Shown here piece after piece: positions 12,373-23,716 of a stretch of DNA of 64,000 bases; the stretch's first letter is position 1; every line of letters starts with the position of its first letter. Source of the stretch: Onchocerca lupi. Lineage: Eukaryota > Nematoda > Chromadorea > Rhabditida > Onchocercidae. The notes below the pieces were generated by a model. It did not search any database and was not told where the DNA came from. It worked only from the letters and a program-made list of their open reading frames with translations. Location: assembly GCA_028564675.1 (NCBI GenBank), contig JAOVVO010000301.1:28804-92803 (forward strand). Reading direction: 5' to 3'. The position numbers and the translations under genes were made by a program.

Positions 12373-12982
12373 CGGTGTTGTAAATCATTTAACATCTTAT
12401 ATTTCTTTCCCATGCTTTTTCCTTTTTTTGGTATTCTTTCATACCGGAAGTGCCTTTTGCTGTCAACCATTTCCAATACTCATCTAAATTCACATCATTG
12501 TCCAATTTCACATCCAAATCTTCTCATTGGATTTTGTTTACGATGCTTATTGTATTTGAGCCTTAACAGCTTCCGATAATTAATCCATTCCCATGCACTT
12601 GAGTTCTTAACAATTTCCGGTGAATAAACCATTCCCATCTCTAACTATATAAATTTGGTTGTATTAAGAAAATAACTATCTTCAAAAAATAAAAATTTTA
12701 TAATTCGGTGCGAACTCGACGATTCAACGTTACACAATCTACTCCGACTCCACTACACAACTTGACCCAACTCGCTTGGATTCACTGGCAGTATTAACTT
12801 TTAATCGACATCGCTCACCAATTCAGAAATTATTCACGACAGAACTTGTCATTTCAAGTCATTTCAGTACTCATTTATCACGAGTATTGACATGGTGGAA
12901 AAATTATGTTGCTGTCGAAAATTTCTATAAAATCCAAAACACCGCCGTCACAAGATTTAAAATCACATTTTTACTTCCTTGA
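12373..12982 (+). mobile_element. LTR-like segment followed by a short open frame (tentative)
   Basis: The order is retroelement-like: two diverged 33-bp direct repeats (12562-12594 and 12606-12638, about 27/33 identical), a TATA-like CTATATAAAT at 12645, AATAAA at 12688, then a more C-rich leader and an open frame to 12982 with LDSLAVLTFNRHRSPIQKLF. This resembles U3-R-U5 plus the start of a gag, but no second LTR, target duplication or recognisable protease/RT is present. I treat it as a possible solo or truncated element. Confidence 0.2.
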
Positions 12983-13663
12983 AATTTGGGACAAATTGGA
13001 AAGTTTGTACAGCAGCAGGGATGCATGCTACCAAAAAATGCCTGTGATCAAGTATAGTTAGAGTATAGTTACAAATTTCGGATCGCATATTTAAACAGAA
13101 GTTCTAATCATAATCAATTTTAGTACCAATCCACCGCTCAGAATATTATATCTAGCAGGTCGGATCGATATACTTTATCGAACTTACATTGAAAATTAGG
13201 AAAAATCGATGACTAATCAGAACTACGGCAATTCTAACATTTTTGAACAATCTAAATTCATGAAAATCCGTGTTCAAAAAGAGGACGTAAATCCAAAAAG
13301 TCAACAAGAAATTAATTCACAAAAATTATGAACATATTCAAATTTAATTAACTTTAAAAACCCCAAGTAATAATTAGATTACTGCAGAGAAATATGTCCA
13401 ACTATAATAATATTTTAAATACGATGGACTGATTTCTGATAAAAAAGAAAACATCGAAGATTGAGGATTTCAAAGATAAGCTGAATGCTATTAGTCTCAA
13501 GATGTTTGAAACAAATGATTTCCTCCAAAAAATTTCCAACTAATATGAAATACAGCAATAATGAATACTTTGTTTCTCGATAGACTTCTTGTTTTTTATA
13601 AGTGAACACATAATTTTAGTATTCGAATCCTTATAATAATAATTTTTTGTTTATTAAAAGCAA
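12983..13663. other. Intergenic, no gene seen
   Basis: AT-rich sequence downstream of the mitochondrial seryl-tRNA synthetase stop codon. I see no exon or notable repeat in it. Confidence 0.5.
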
Positions 13664-16234
13664 TCACGAAGTAAATCGACGATTAGCATTTACATCTATA
13701 ACATTATGTAAGTTGATTGTCCAGGATCTTGCTTTAGGCATTCTTCTACGAATATCGTATGGTAACTCAAGCAAACGTTTTCTTTCCTAAAATCCATAAA
13801 ACATGAAGACAAAATGCAATGATCGAGACTGAATTAAAATTGAAAACAAAACCCTGAAGAAATTACATTTTGATAAGTTTCTAATAAAGCAATAAGTGTT
13901 CTCGTAGTTGCAACTGCCGTAGCATTACAAGTATGAGCGAATTTTACCACACCACTCGAATCACGATATTTAATATCTGAAACAGTATTGTCAGAAAAAT
14001 GTTTGAAAACATTTTTTTTAATTATTCAACTGACGACAAAGCCATTACCGCAGAACATAAATAGTGATATCTACATTTTGAAGAAATGTAAAAATAGCAA
14101 AAAAAAAAAAAAAAAAAATACAAACTCAGCCTTCTTGCTTGATAATCAGTGCAGTTTGAAGCACTTGATACTTCTCCAAACATCTTTCTTCCTGGCATCC
14201 AAGCTTCGATATCGAACTTGCGAGCAGCTGAAGCACCTAATTCTTCCGAAGGCATATCCAGAAGTCTAAAAAATTAATGATCCAGCCAGTTTACAACTAT
14301 AGATAAACAATCGTAAATTATGCCAACTTGTCAATGCAGACCTGCAATGTAGTCCTAAGCTTGAAAAAATTGAAGTCTGTATTTTGACCAGTTCATCTAG
14401 CTCTAAGTCACTGTCATTTTCATTGCAAACAACAAACATTTCGATCTGAAATTTTATAAAATGAATTCTTAAGATGTCCTATCATATATTGTAGAATTTC
14501 TCGCAATAAATCCCCTCGGTAGCTATCGAAAAACTTGCCATTTCTTTCTCATTCTGCATTGTTCTAATTTCAGGATCTTTTCCTAAATTACCAATTAATA
14601 TAACTTTGTTTATTCTCCTAGCCGCATATAGAAAATCCAAATCTCTTAAATAAGGCATACAACGTCAAACACCGAATTATTTCATTAAATTCATCCATTA
14701 GTCAAGGAATTACTGAAAAATAAAATTTACCCTCAAAAGCCATAACTAAGACTGTAGCATGCATAAAAGGAAAATAAAAATAATTAAAACCCAAATCCAA
14801 TTCATGTAGCTCTTAAGTTACTGCGCTGCGTTCTATAACACTCTGTATTTCATTAACGAACAGGAAAAAAGTAAAGAAAACCTTATTAAATTCGTGAACC
14901 CTGTACAATTTACTTTCGGCAGCATTTGTAGCAATTTCTGGCCGAAAACATCTGCTCAAAGCTTTCAGCTTGAAAGGCAATTCATCATATCGAAAAATCC
15001 GCCCACTTACCAAACTGCTGAGTCCCATTTCTCCAAAAACAAAATTCTATCTATTTGAATGGAAAATGATCTCAAGTGTTTTTTGGATTCTGACGTAACC
15101 ATCAATTCCTTTTCAAATGAATTCAAATGTTTTGAATTTTTCTCCAAATAAGTAGTCATAAAATTGCTATATTACTCTACAACAAACAAATCTAAATTAG
15201 ATTTTTTTAGACAAAATTATTCAAGGAAGCTAGTAATTTCAGCCATTTACATAGTTTTCGGAATTTTCATGTAGCAGAATTAATTTTAAAGAAGCAAACT
15301 TAGAAAACTATCAAAATATTCTTAGATTTTATCTTGACTTAAACTGAACTAAAAATGTAATATTATGCAGAATAAAAACAACCAACCCGATGTACCCGAC
15401 AGACAGAAATCGTTGTACTCATTCAGGCGATACAAGATATCTTTATCCGACCTTTGCTGCAACCCACATCCTTCAGTGATACTCTCATGAACTATGTCCG
15501 GTACAACGATTGGCCTAAAACCTTTCTGTTCCACGATCGATGAAACATAATCAAGCAAAGCAAGTTCCAAATCCGCCAAAGGACCTAAAAGATGTTTGAA
15601 GCCTGCATCATAACACAGTTGAAATTCCAGTTTCCAAATAATCGCTAAAATCCGAAAAGAAAAAAAAAACCTATAAATGCATAACTTCGTTCACCACATG
15701 CATTCAATGGAGTGTAAAGAGCCTTCCAAGCTTTAGCAATAGCTTCTGCAGTTTCCAAATTACCCTCCCTCTGATTTTCACCAAAAAATCGTACAGCGCA
15801 TGTAGTTGACAAGTTACCCTTCGCAACGTTTGTATGGCATAAATTCGGTATAAGCAAGGCTTCTTCATAGAGCTGTAAATTCAACTATTTTATTGGGAAA
15901 CAAAGTTTATTTAAATTTGGGAAAGCGTTTACAAGTAATTTAACTTTTTTGAGAGAAAAACTTACTTTATCCCATAACAATTGATACTCTTGTTCGGATT
16001 GTTTCAGCTTTCCTGAATAATCTTGGATTTGCTTCCACAACCTATGGACTGCATCGATATCACCAATACCTTTACGACGTCGTATATTTTCCCTAATCAG
16101 GTCCAGGTTCTTGTCATTTAATAGAAAATCAAAATCCAGTTCTGGCCGAGAAAGGGCATTTGATATGGATTTCAATAATCTTCTTTTCAGCGACATTTCA
16201 AAAAGGAAAATTTCACCAGTTGTCGTATCGCGAT
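13664..16234 (-). CDS. sars-2: Mitochondrial seryl-tRNA synthetase (SARS2), core exons
   Basis: Class II aminoacyl-tRNA synthetase charging mitochondrial tRNA-Ser. Exons: 15966-16234, 15671-15872, 15387-15584, 14882-15030, 14342-14445, 14126-14265, 13867-13976 and 13664-13786, all in phase. The N-terminal arm begins PELDFDFLL and is helical and charged. Catalytic motifs include LSRCFRPE (motif 2), LDMPSEELG, FDIEAWMPGR, GEVSSASNCTDYQARRL (serine/ATP site) and FAHTCNATAVATTRTLIALL (motif 3), which match SARS2 rather than the cytosolic enzyme. If translation starts at the ATG at 16196 the protein has about 418 residues and opens with a basic stretch (MSLKRRLLKSIS) suited to mitochondrial import. 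The reading frame stays open upstream of that ATG and joins further exons in phase. Confidence 0.93.
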
Positions 16235-16272
16235 CTAAAAGAAAAAAAAAAAAAAATTGCAAATTTGTGAAC

Positions 16273-17093
16273 CTCCTGTAGTAAGTTTCAGAGGAAGATG
16301 GGAAGAATTTCGAGACAAAGTCTGCTGATTCACAGTATCTCTTAAAGTTGGTTTAACAATCACAGAATACGCAAATGTAAGTCTGCCGTCCAATATAGGT
16401 CTCTGACATAATAAAGAATTTTCCTTCGGAAAAGTTTATGTTATACGAGTCCCACTCCATTCATTAGTGATCTCCATCTTAATTGTGCCATGTAATACAT
16501 TCATGGATCCGCGACGTATGAAGTTTAAAATTTCCCTGTTTTTTTAGTCAGATTTATGCAAATTTTAATCCTTGCGATCTTAGTTCCTCACGAATACTTT
16601 ATCATTTTACTCAAACTAATTGATGCATGTCTCAGAAGCCATAGCTAAAAAGATGATAATATCATTTGAAGGGAAATAGACAACAGGCTCTTGTAACAGC
16701 ATTGGATTTATCCAAATTTCGTATTTTAATGAAACTTCACAAGAAAGATGCGGGGAGCAAATTTTCAGCATAATGTTTACATACTGAAACACTTTTCTGA
16801 TCAATACAACGCTGCAACCAACGGTATCCTTGGATTTCGTCCAAACTTTCAAATTTTGCACCAAATTTTGAGTTCGTGCGGTGAGATAACCTATTCGGAA
16901 TGTTAAGCGCATTTAAAGGGAGTTGATGTGTATGACAGCGGTTGAGCAGCGAATCTGTTTCAACAGTCACGCAAGCAACGGTAATCCATATACATTTCTG
17001 CCGGAGATGTACTGCAGTTGACCAAGTATAGTTATGATAATTTAATGATAATGGAAAGCTTTGTAATTCATTCTTGTCGAGTATGCTGAACAT
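16273..17093 (-). CDS. Unidentified exons in phase with SARS2 (N-terminal extension or separate overlapping gene)
   Basis: Two blocks, 16785-17093 (possibly starting at an acceptor near 17138) and 16273-16402, have good splice sites and join each other in phase 0. They then join the first SARS2 exon in phase 1, giving TTG+D at the junction. The first block is 103 codons open and ends at a strong donor GTATGT; the second contains RPILDGRLTFAYSVIVKPTL. Together they would add about 160 residues before the basic SARS2 start and make a 577-residue protein. I recognise no domain. A third coding-looking patch at about 16440-16535 (FIRRGSMNVLHGTIKMEI) does not fit the phase. This could be an upstream gene in the same transcript rather than a true extension. 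Confidence 0.4.
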
Positions 17094-17589
17094 AGTTTTC
17101 TGTTCATCGGATTTGAGAAAATTAAGTTCATGAAAAGCTAAAATTAAATGCATAAGATTCCATTTTTTTTTTTTCATGTTTAATTCTACAAAATATGACT
17201 GTACGTTTAAAAATATAATTTGCATAGTTCCGTTAGCTTGAACTTGTACGATATAATTTGCGTTCATGGAAAACAAATACTATTATATAATTTAATGTCT
17301 GCTTTAGGTTAAGTATTTCATTCACATACTTCATACAAGTCCGAGGCGGTTTTGCTGCATTCGTAATAATTAATTGTGCTGTTTTACTTATGGTCAATTA
17401 ACTGCATATGTCTTCAAGAATTAACTGTTGAAGTAATTAGAAATCACATCTTATCTATTTCTTTGTATGTTCCTTTACTATATCACATATTTTATTTGTT
17501 CTCCGTCCTTATAATCACAGTGTACCATATTTGACATCCGCAACACATAGAAAAAAATGTCTAGTGAAATGTATGTCATTTGTATATAT

Positions 17590-17606
17590 TATAATTAAAA
17601 TTGCAG
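17590..17606 (+). promoter_or_regulatory. Candidate trans-splice acceptor abutting the MELK start
   Basis: TAATTAAAATTGCAG is followed immediately by the ATG at 17607. An acceptor with no 5'UTR behind it is best explained by spliced-leader addition. Confidence 0.5.
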
Positions 17607-20600
17607 ATGTCGGTAGCTTCATTTCATAATTCGGGTATTAGTAAGGATAACGAATTTGTGTTTACATCATCATACGCAGCTCTGGAAGGCTTGTATGCTT
17701 TGCATGACGAACTAGGTTCTGGTGGTTTTGGTAAAGTACGCCTGGCAACACATTTACTTACTTCACAGAAAGTTGCTATTAAGATCATCGATAAGTTCAG
17801 AATCAAGGTTGAATATTTAATTTGTATTATTTTCTACAAATCTTGTAGTAGCGTTTTTACTGATGAGCAGTCTGATAAATATGAAAAAATTGAAAAAACC
17901 CAACTTCTATATATGAAAAAGAGCACATATTTAAATTATGTCGGTTAATCTCCCGCAAAACCGAAATTTTCAATCATGGCTTGGTGAATATTTTGCTCGG
18001 TTTTATCTGGTCGTAACAGGATTCATAGCTAAAAGTTTCAAGACGTGAGACTCTCTCATTTTTTTTTTTTTTTTCATTTTTATCCGTTTAAAAGTAGAGC
18101 AATTCGGCCTGTTCGGAACCCACTAAACAGAATGATTGTAGATGAGATGATTGATAACATGAGCCTCTTTGAGGAATCTCTATGCAGTAATGTTTGTCAC
18201 ATAATCTATTAGTACTAGTTAAAAGCATTTTATGTGAACTGTCAGTTCTGTTAATTTTGATGGCGAATGTAAAAGCAGTGAATTCTAAGAATTCAAAAGA
18301 AATGAATCAGATCGAAGGAGTTTAAGAAATATAATTTATTCATCTTTTCGGCCAAAAATTTAAAATTATTCGTTAAGAAGGAGGATTTACCTCGAGTAAA
18401 AACCGAGTTGGATGCGTTGATGCTATTATCTCACCAAAATATATGCAGACTCTACCAATGTATTGATACACCTGTGAAATTTTTTATTGTTATGGAGGTT
18501 TGCTATTGTATCTGTTATTTATAGTGTGTAACTTGACAAAACTTTTGTGATTTAATGCTAAAAGCTGAAATTAGATTTCCGGAAAACTGACTTTTCTGGA
18601 TAGTGAAATTCCATTTCAGTATTGTAGTGGTGGTGAAATGTTCGATTATATTGTTAAAAAGGAACGGTTGGAAGAATCCGAAGCGCGTCACTTTTTCCGA
18701 CAACTTGTTCAAGCTATCGCTTATGTTCATAGCAAGGGATTTGCCCACAGAGATTTGAAGCCTGTTAGTTGTGATTTTGAAAATAATTATTTGCGCATGT
18801 TTTTCTAATGTTGAAGAAATGAAAGCAAAATTATCGATCGGCATATTTCAAGGTTTCTTCTCTTTTTAGGAAAATCTGCTATTGACCGAAGATCTGCAAT
18901 TAAAACTCATTGATTTTGGTCTCTGTGCTAAGCCAGAACTTGGATTATGTGATTTTTTGCATACATGTTGCGGCTCACCTGCCTATGCTGCACCTGAACT
19001 TATTCAGGTAACACAGTTATTCATTAGTTCTTTAACTAGTTAAATTTATTGTGCAGTAAGATTTTGTTCAAAATTCTGAATTGCACAAAAATCATTGTAG
19101 GGATTACCATATAAAGGACATCAAGTTGACGTGTGGTCGATGGGTGTTCTTCTTTACACACTACTTTGTGGTTGTTTACCATTTGAGGATGATAGCGTCC
19201 AGAAGTTGTACACGAAGATTGCAGTATGTTATTGCTGTCAATTGTTTTCAATTAGTAAATTAGGAAGATGCTGCAATTTCGTGTTAGACATTTTCGATTT
19301 ACCAACTATTGCAATATTTTCAATCTTTTTGACTTCAGACCGGAAGATATTATGAACCGGATTATCTGAGTCCTCTTAGTAGAGACTTACTGAAATCTTT
19401 GTTACAAGTGGATCCTAAGAAGCGTATCACCGTTTCGGAACTGATCGTCCATCCGTGGATTAACAAAAAATACACTCATGCATTGAAGTGGAAATCTGTA
19501 TATGATGTTAGCGTTTCAAATATTTCAACAGAAAGGTGTAGTCGTGGCATACATTCCTGGTTTAAATGTGATGCAAACTAAGATTGCAGAAAAATATCGT
19601 CGATGAAGAAGTGATCAGAGAGCTTGCTTCCCATTTTGGACGACTATTTAGCGAGATGGAAGCGCTTGTCAAAGAAGTAAGTTTTCAGATTCGATTAGTT
19701 TTTATATGCAGTTTATTTATTGGTAATATTTCTCAACAGTTTATTTCTAGGCATTTGTTAACTTCAGTTTGATATTTTAGTGGAAATTTGACTATCTAAC
19801 TGCCACCTATCGTCTGTTATTGCAACAGAAGAGACGTGGAATGAATTTTGTCTTGCCAGTACTCAAGCCTAGGAATGGAACGGTACGATAAATTTGATTT
19901 TTCATTGCGAATCTGACCCCTCTTTCGTTTCATTAGTATTTTATGCAAGAAAAATGATTTTATATCTCTTTTTTCTGGAACTTATTACAACTCTCACTAC
20001 AAACAGTTTTCTGGAAAATTTTTAGGCCAGTCCAAAGCAAATTGTTTTGGGTTCCCAGACGATACATGCCTCATTAGATAACGATTTAAATAATTCTGGC
20101 TTGGACGAAACTGACTTAATGGTAGCAGAAGCAGATGGAATTACACCAAAGGCAAATGGTGCTGAGAAGTCGTTTGAGGGAGGCAATACCATTTCTTCTG
20201 CAGCAACGCAACACGACAAAGTTTTTTTTCTTCTCGTTTTTACGTAATTTTCTGCCGAAGTTTTCGAGGTTTTTTGTATCCATTTATCAAATATTTAGTG
20301 CCGTCAAATTTTTACTCGTATTGGCTTCCCATTTTAGAATTTATCTTATGCTTACGCAATGCTCAATATGCCTTCTACTCACTTGGGAAACTCACCCAAA
20401 CAACGTACTGCGTGTGGAATTTGTCAGGAGAACGAGTCTGCTAGTGCTCAGTCAGTTTATGCTACGCCATCACGCCATCGAACTAAACCTCAAGTAAGTC
20501 CTATGTGTAATAATAATGCGGGAAATGATTTTATCTTGAAGTAATTTTAGAGTTAGAAATAGCATAAGTATTCCAGTGTGGCGTTGGTTTTGATTCCCGT

Positions 20601-22345
20601 TTTTATTATCGTGCAAGCGACAAAGAAAATTGGCACCCAGCTACTACAAGAATCCGTGGTCCGGTGAAGGTACGTTTGTGATTTAAATTTTATTATGGAT
20701 GAAGGAACTATTTCTTGTTAGAATTTGGATTATTGAAGAATTCGGGATTACTTTGAAATCAAACAGAGGTGCAGGCAGTGTTTTTAAGGCAACAATTATT
20801 TGAATTTAATTCTCCTTGTTGTTTTTTTTTTCTTTTTTTTTTAATGGAATTGTTCATGAGACAGTGCATTTGACTGCTGGTTATTATCTAGAACGGAAAT
20901 TTCATACGCGAAACAAGTTTCTGGAGCAGAGGAAAAAAGAGACAAATTTAATAGTTAAGAAAGGCAATTTTTTTTGTGTTGTAATTTCTGTTCCATTTCA
21001 ATTTTCGCTGAATGGAAGAAACTGCTTTTTTTGAAATTAAGGCTTTACATATTGTTGATAGCGTTTCTTTATATTTCATCTTAGAACTCTGACCCTATAT
21101 TGTTTTTGGATCTTTATATAGAATTCAGAAATAATACAAGATCGAAATTCTAAGATGTTCAGAATAAGCTGGCAGTGAAGATGATTCGCAACAATCTTAA
21201 AAAAGTATGATGTTGACTTTCAGAACGGATATCTGAGCCAGCAGATTTTAGTTTGGAGATTTTTCTTTTAAAGCAAACTGTAAATAATAAAATTATCAAA
21301 CTGAATTTACACGCTTTCCCTCTTGATTAGTGCTCTTTACAGATTTATGATGAACGTCCAAGAAGTAATCCCTATGTAACACCGTTGCGAGTCCATTCTT
21401 CCTGTACATTTTCTGCGAAGATGAGGTGCTTACTAGTTCCTTCAATTAATTTTTTTTTTTTTCAGATGTTGATTTGCTTTATCAAGTGGTGTCATTTTCA
21501 GATCACGATCTATGGAGCGTAATGAAACTTCACCACATACTCCTATACAGGATTCTACAACATGCCAAATACACACCCCACGATCATCATCTAAGACACC
21601 GCGTCTTCGTCAGCGAGTTTTTGCATCATTGGAACGGCAAGCTGATAAAGTGATCAATTTGCTGACACCGCGCAGAGTTAAAAATAATCAACCAGAAATG
21701 CTGAAACAAACCAAGGTTCATTTTCATAATAGTTATTGATGATTCAGAAATTTTGCATCCGAAATAAATTAAATCACTGTTGTTCTACCACTGCCTTACT
21801 TTCCGCTTTATTTTATCTGAAATTGTAATCTATATATGCAGTTAATGTTCCCTTAAAATGTCGAATTTGACATTTTTCAGTATGTTGCATAAAAAAGGTT
21901 TTTCAGACAATGGTGAATGTATCTATTACATCTTCCAAGAATCCAGATCGCGTGCGTCGAGAATTGCTGCGCGTTTTCGCTGAACAAAAAATTACAGCCG
22001 AACAGCATGGGTTTATTTCATTTATTTCATGAATTTATTTCATGAGTGCAATTATAGATGCTATAGTCAAACTTTTTTTGTTCGATTTGCAGAAAATAAT
22101 ATAGACTGTTTAATATTCTATCCTCGTGTTTCTGTTTAGTAGGTCTTTGTATTCATTATAGGTGGAAAATATCTGGTCGAAGAAAAGATGAATTCAACCG
22201 GATGATGACCGTGGAATTGGAGGTGGTTTGGATTGAAATGGGTAATAAGGAAAAATTAGTAGGTGTTAAGCGAAAACGGCTTAATGGTGATGCTTTTCTG
22301 TATAAAAAAGTTTGTGAACAAGTTCTTCAATTAGCCGGTTTGTAA
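17607..22345 (+). CDS. pig-1: MELK/PIG-1 serine/threonine kinase
   Basis: AMPK-related kinase; in C. elegans PIG-1 controls asymmetric neuroblast division. Fifteen exons join in phase into about 703 residues, the size of PIG-1: 17607-17807, 18378-18497, 18620-18763, 18870-19007, 19101-19223, 19339-19506, 19590-19676, 19781-19882, 20026-20220, 20338-20493, 20577-20669, 21343-21425, 21502-21715, 21907-22010 and 22162-22345. The kinase domain shows GSGGFGKV (37-44), AIK with Lys59, HRDLKPEN with Asp152, IDFG with Asp170, and activation loop HTCCGSPAYAAPE with the likely T-loop Thr187. A UBA-like region follows, then a long Ser/Thr-rich linker. The last roughly 100 residues, including VSITSSKNPDRVRRELLRVF, form a KA1 domain. 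All catalytic residues are intact. Confidence 0.95.
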
Positions 22346-23516
22346 TTCCATTTACAGTCACGTGTTGACGTAGTACTGTTGAATTGCAGTAAAATCTTTG
22401 AAGCTTCTAAACGTTAACACTTAAAGTTACGGAACTTGCGCCTGGAAATGGTTTGCTGGTACTGTAGAAAATTGGATTACGCTATAATCATTGAAACATC
22501 ATCTTTTGAATGCTAAGCGTGTTTGATACTGCCGAATTTGATTTTTTTTTTCTTTTTTTTGCAAATGGTCCCTTACTCGGACTACTCATGAAAATTTTTC
22601 TCCGTATGTGGATTTTGTCCAGGTGTTTGTCTTGTAAAGTTGATTTTGTATGTTCGTAACTGTTTTGCTTGTACTAATAGTTTAACAACACCGCTGGTAA
22701 TTTTTTCTCCAGCAATATTACCATTTTTGGAATAAATTTCAGTCTGCAATACTGTGTGTTTTCTTCAGTTCCTTTTTTACCCATTTTCTTGTTCTCCAAA
22801 TTTTATATAATTAATCTTAAATTAGGCAGAAAATGGCCAGTTTTAATTGGAATTTACATCCTTCGTCATCTCGTTGTAAATTTGCGGCCTTCTCATGAGG
22901 TGCGGATTTTCATTTTTCATCTGTTTGATTTATTCATTTAAAAGTTATCAGTAAATGGATAACTCATTGGATTTATCACGTTCATTTTTCCTCATATTGT
23001 CAATGAAATTTTTACTTCAACTGTGACTGGAGAATGTTCATTAACTTGATTATAATTTGACCAAAAAGTCATCATTTTTTCGTTGGCGGACAAGGTAGAT
23101 ACTGATTCTTGGTTTGCTCACTTTCATGTAAGCCCATTAATTGTTCTGAATGAATATTCAGATTCCTTTATTGCTTTGGCAGGATATGTCATAGATAGCT
23201 ATTTCTTTTCATCTTATATTTTCTTATATTAAACTTATTAAGATAGAAAAAGTTTTGAGACAGATCCGAAATATACTGTGTTCCATTGTTGTGTACTTGA
23301 TGCTTAACAGAAGTTGTATTCTGCATTATTTGCTTTCTTTATTTAAATTTAAAATTCTTTGTTGATTTTATTTGGATATCTCTTAAAAAGGAAATCAAAA
23401 TAAAAGTTATAGTTGATTGTCAAGTCGATTAAGTGGCTCTTCTCCATTTTTTTTTTTTTCGTGATCTTTCAAAGAAAGTTTAATTTTTATTTAGAAAGAG
23501 TTCCTAAAAGAATTTC
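22346..23516. other. Intergenic between MELK and ALKBH6, no gene seen
   Basis: T-rich on the plus strand with several T runs. Open frames here are short and lack splice context. Confidence 0.5.
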
Positions 23517-23517
23517 T

Positions 23518-23575
23518 GAGTGGTAGAATCAGTTAAGTGGAAGTTGCGAAGTTTGAGACTTTGTGTGCGATTCCC
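23518..23575 (+). other. tRNA-Gly-like relic (A- and B-box similarity)
   Basis: GAGTGGTAGAAT matches the D-arm/A-box of tRNA-Gly, and 36 bases later TGCGATTCCC resembles the B-box TTCGATTCCC. Spacing is about 9 nt too long and I can fold no anticodon stem, so this is at best a pseudogene or a tRNA-derived SINE head. Confidence 0.2.
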
Positions 23576-23598
23576 AAAGTGGATTTGTTGAAAATTTA

Positions 23599-23703
23599 AT
23601 GCTAGTTGTTGCGGGAAATGAAATGGATGGGAAGCAGAAACAATCTACTGTTGCTATGATGAAAGATCAATCGAGAGAATCGGGATATAGAGCATCGTGT
23701 TAA
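23599..23703 (+). other. Upstream open reading frame before ALKBH6
   Basis: An ATG-initiated 34-codon frame (MLVVAGNEMDGKQKQ...) ends 13 bases before the ALKBH6 start. It could be a translated uORF that limits ALKBH6 expression, or chance. The frame extends open upstream to about 23553. Confidence 0.3.
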
Positions 23704-23716
23704 TAATCTTTGACGT

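Noticed and set aside
17137..17276. Upstream continuation of the long minus-strand frame before the SARS2-linked exon
   Set aside because: Contains a poly-Lys/poly-Phe homopolymer and lies upstream of a good acceptor (TTAATTTTAG), so it is more likely intron or 5' flank than coding.
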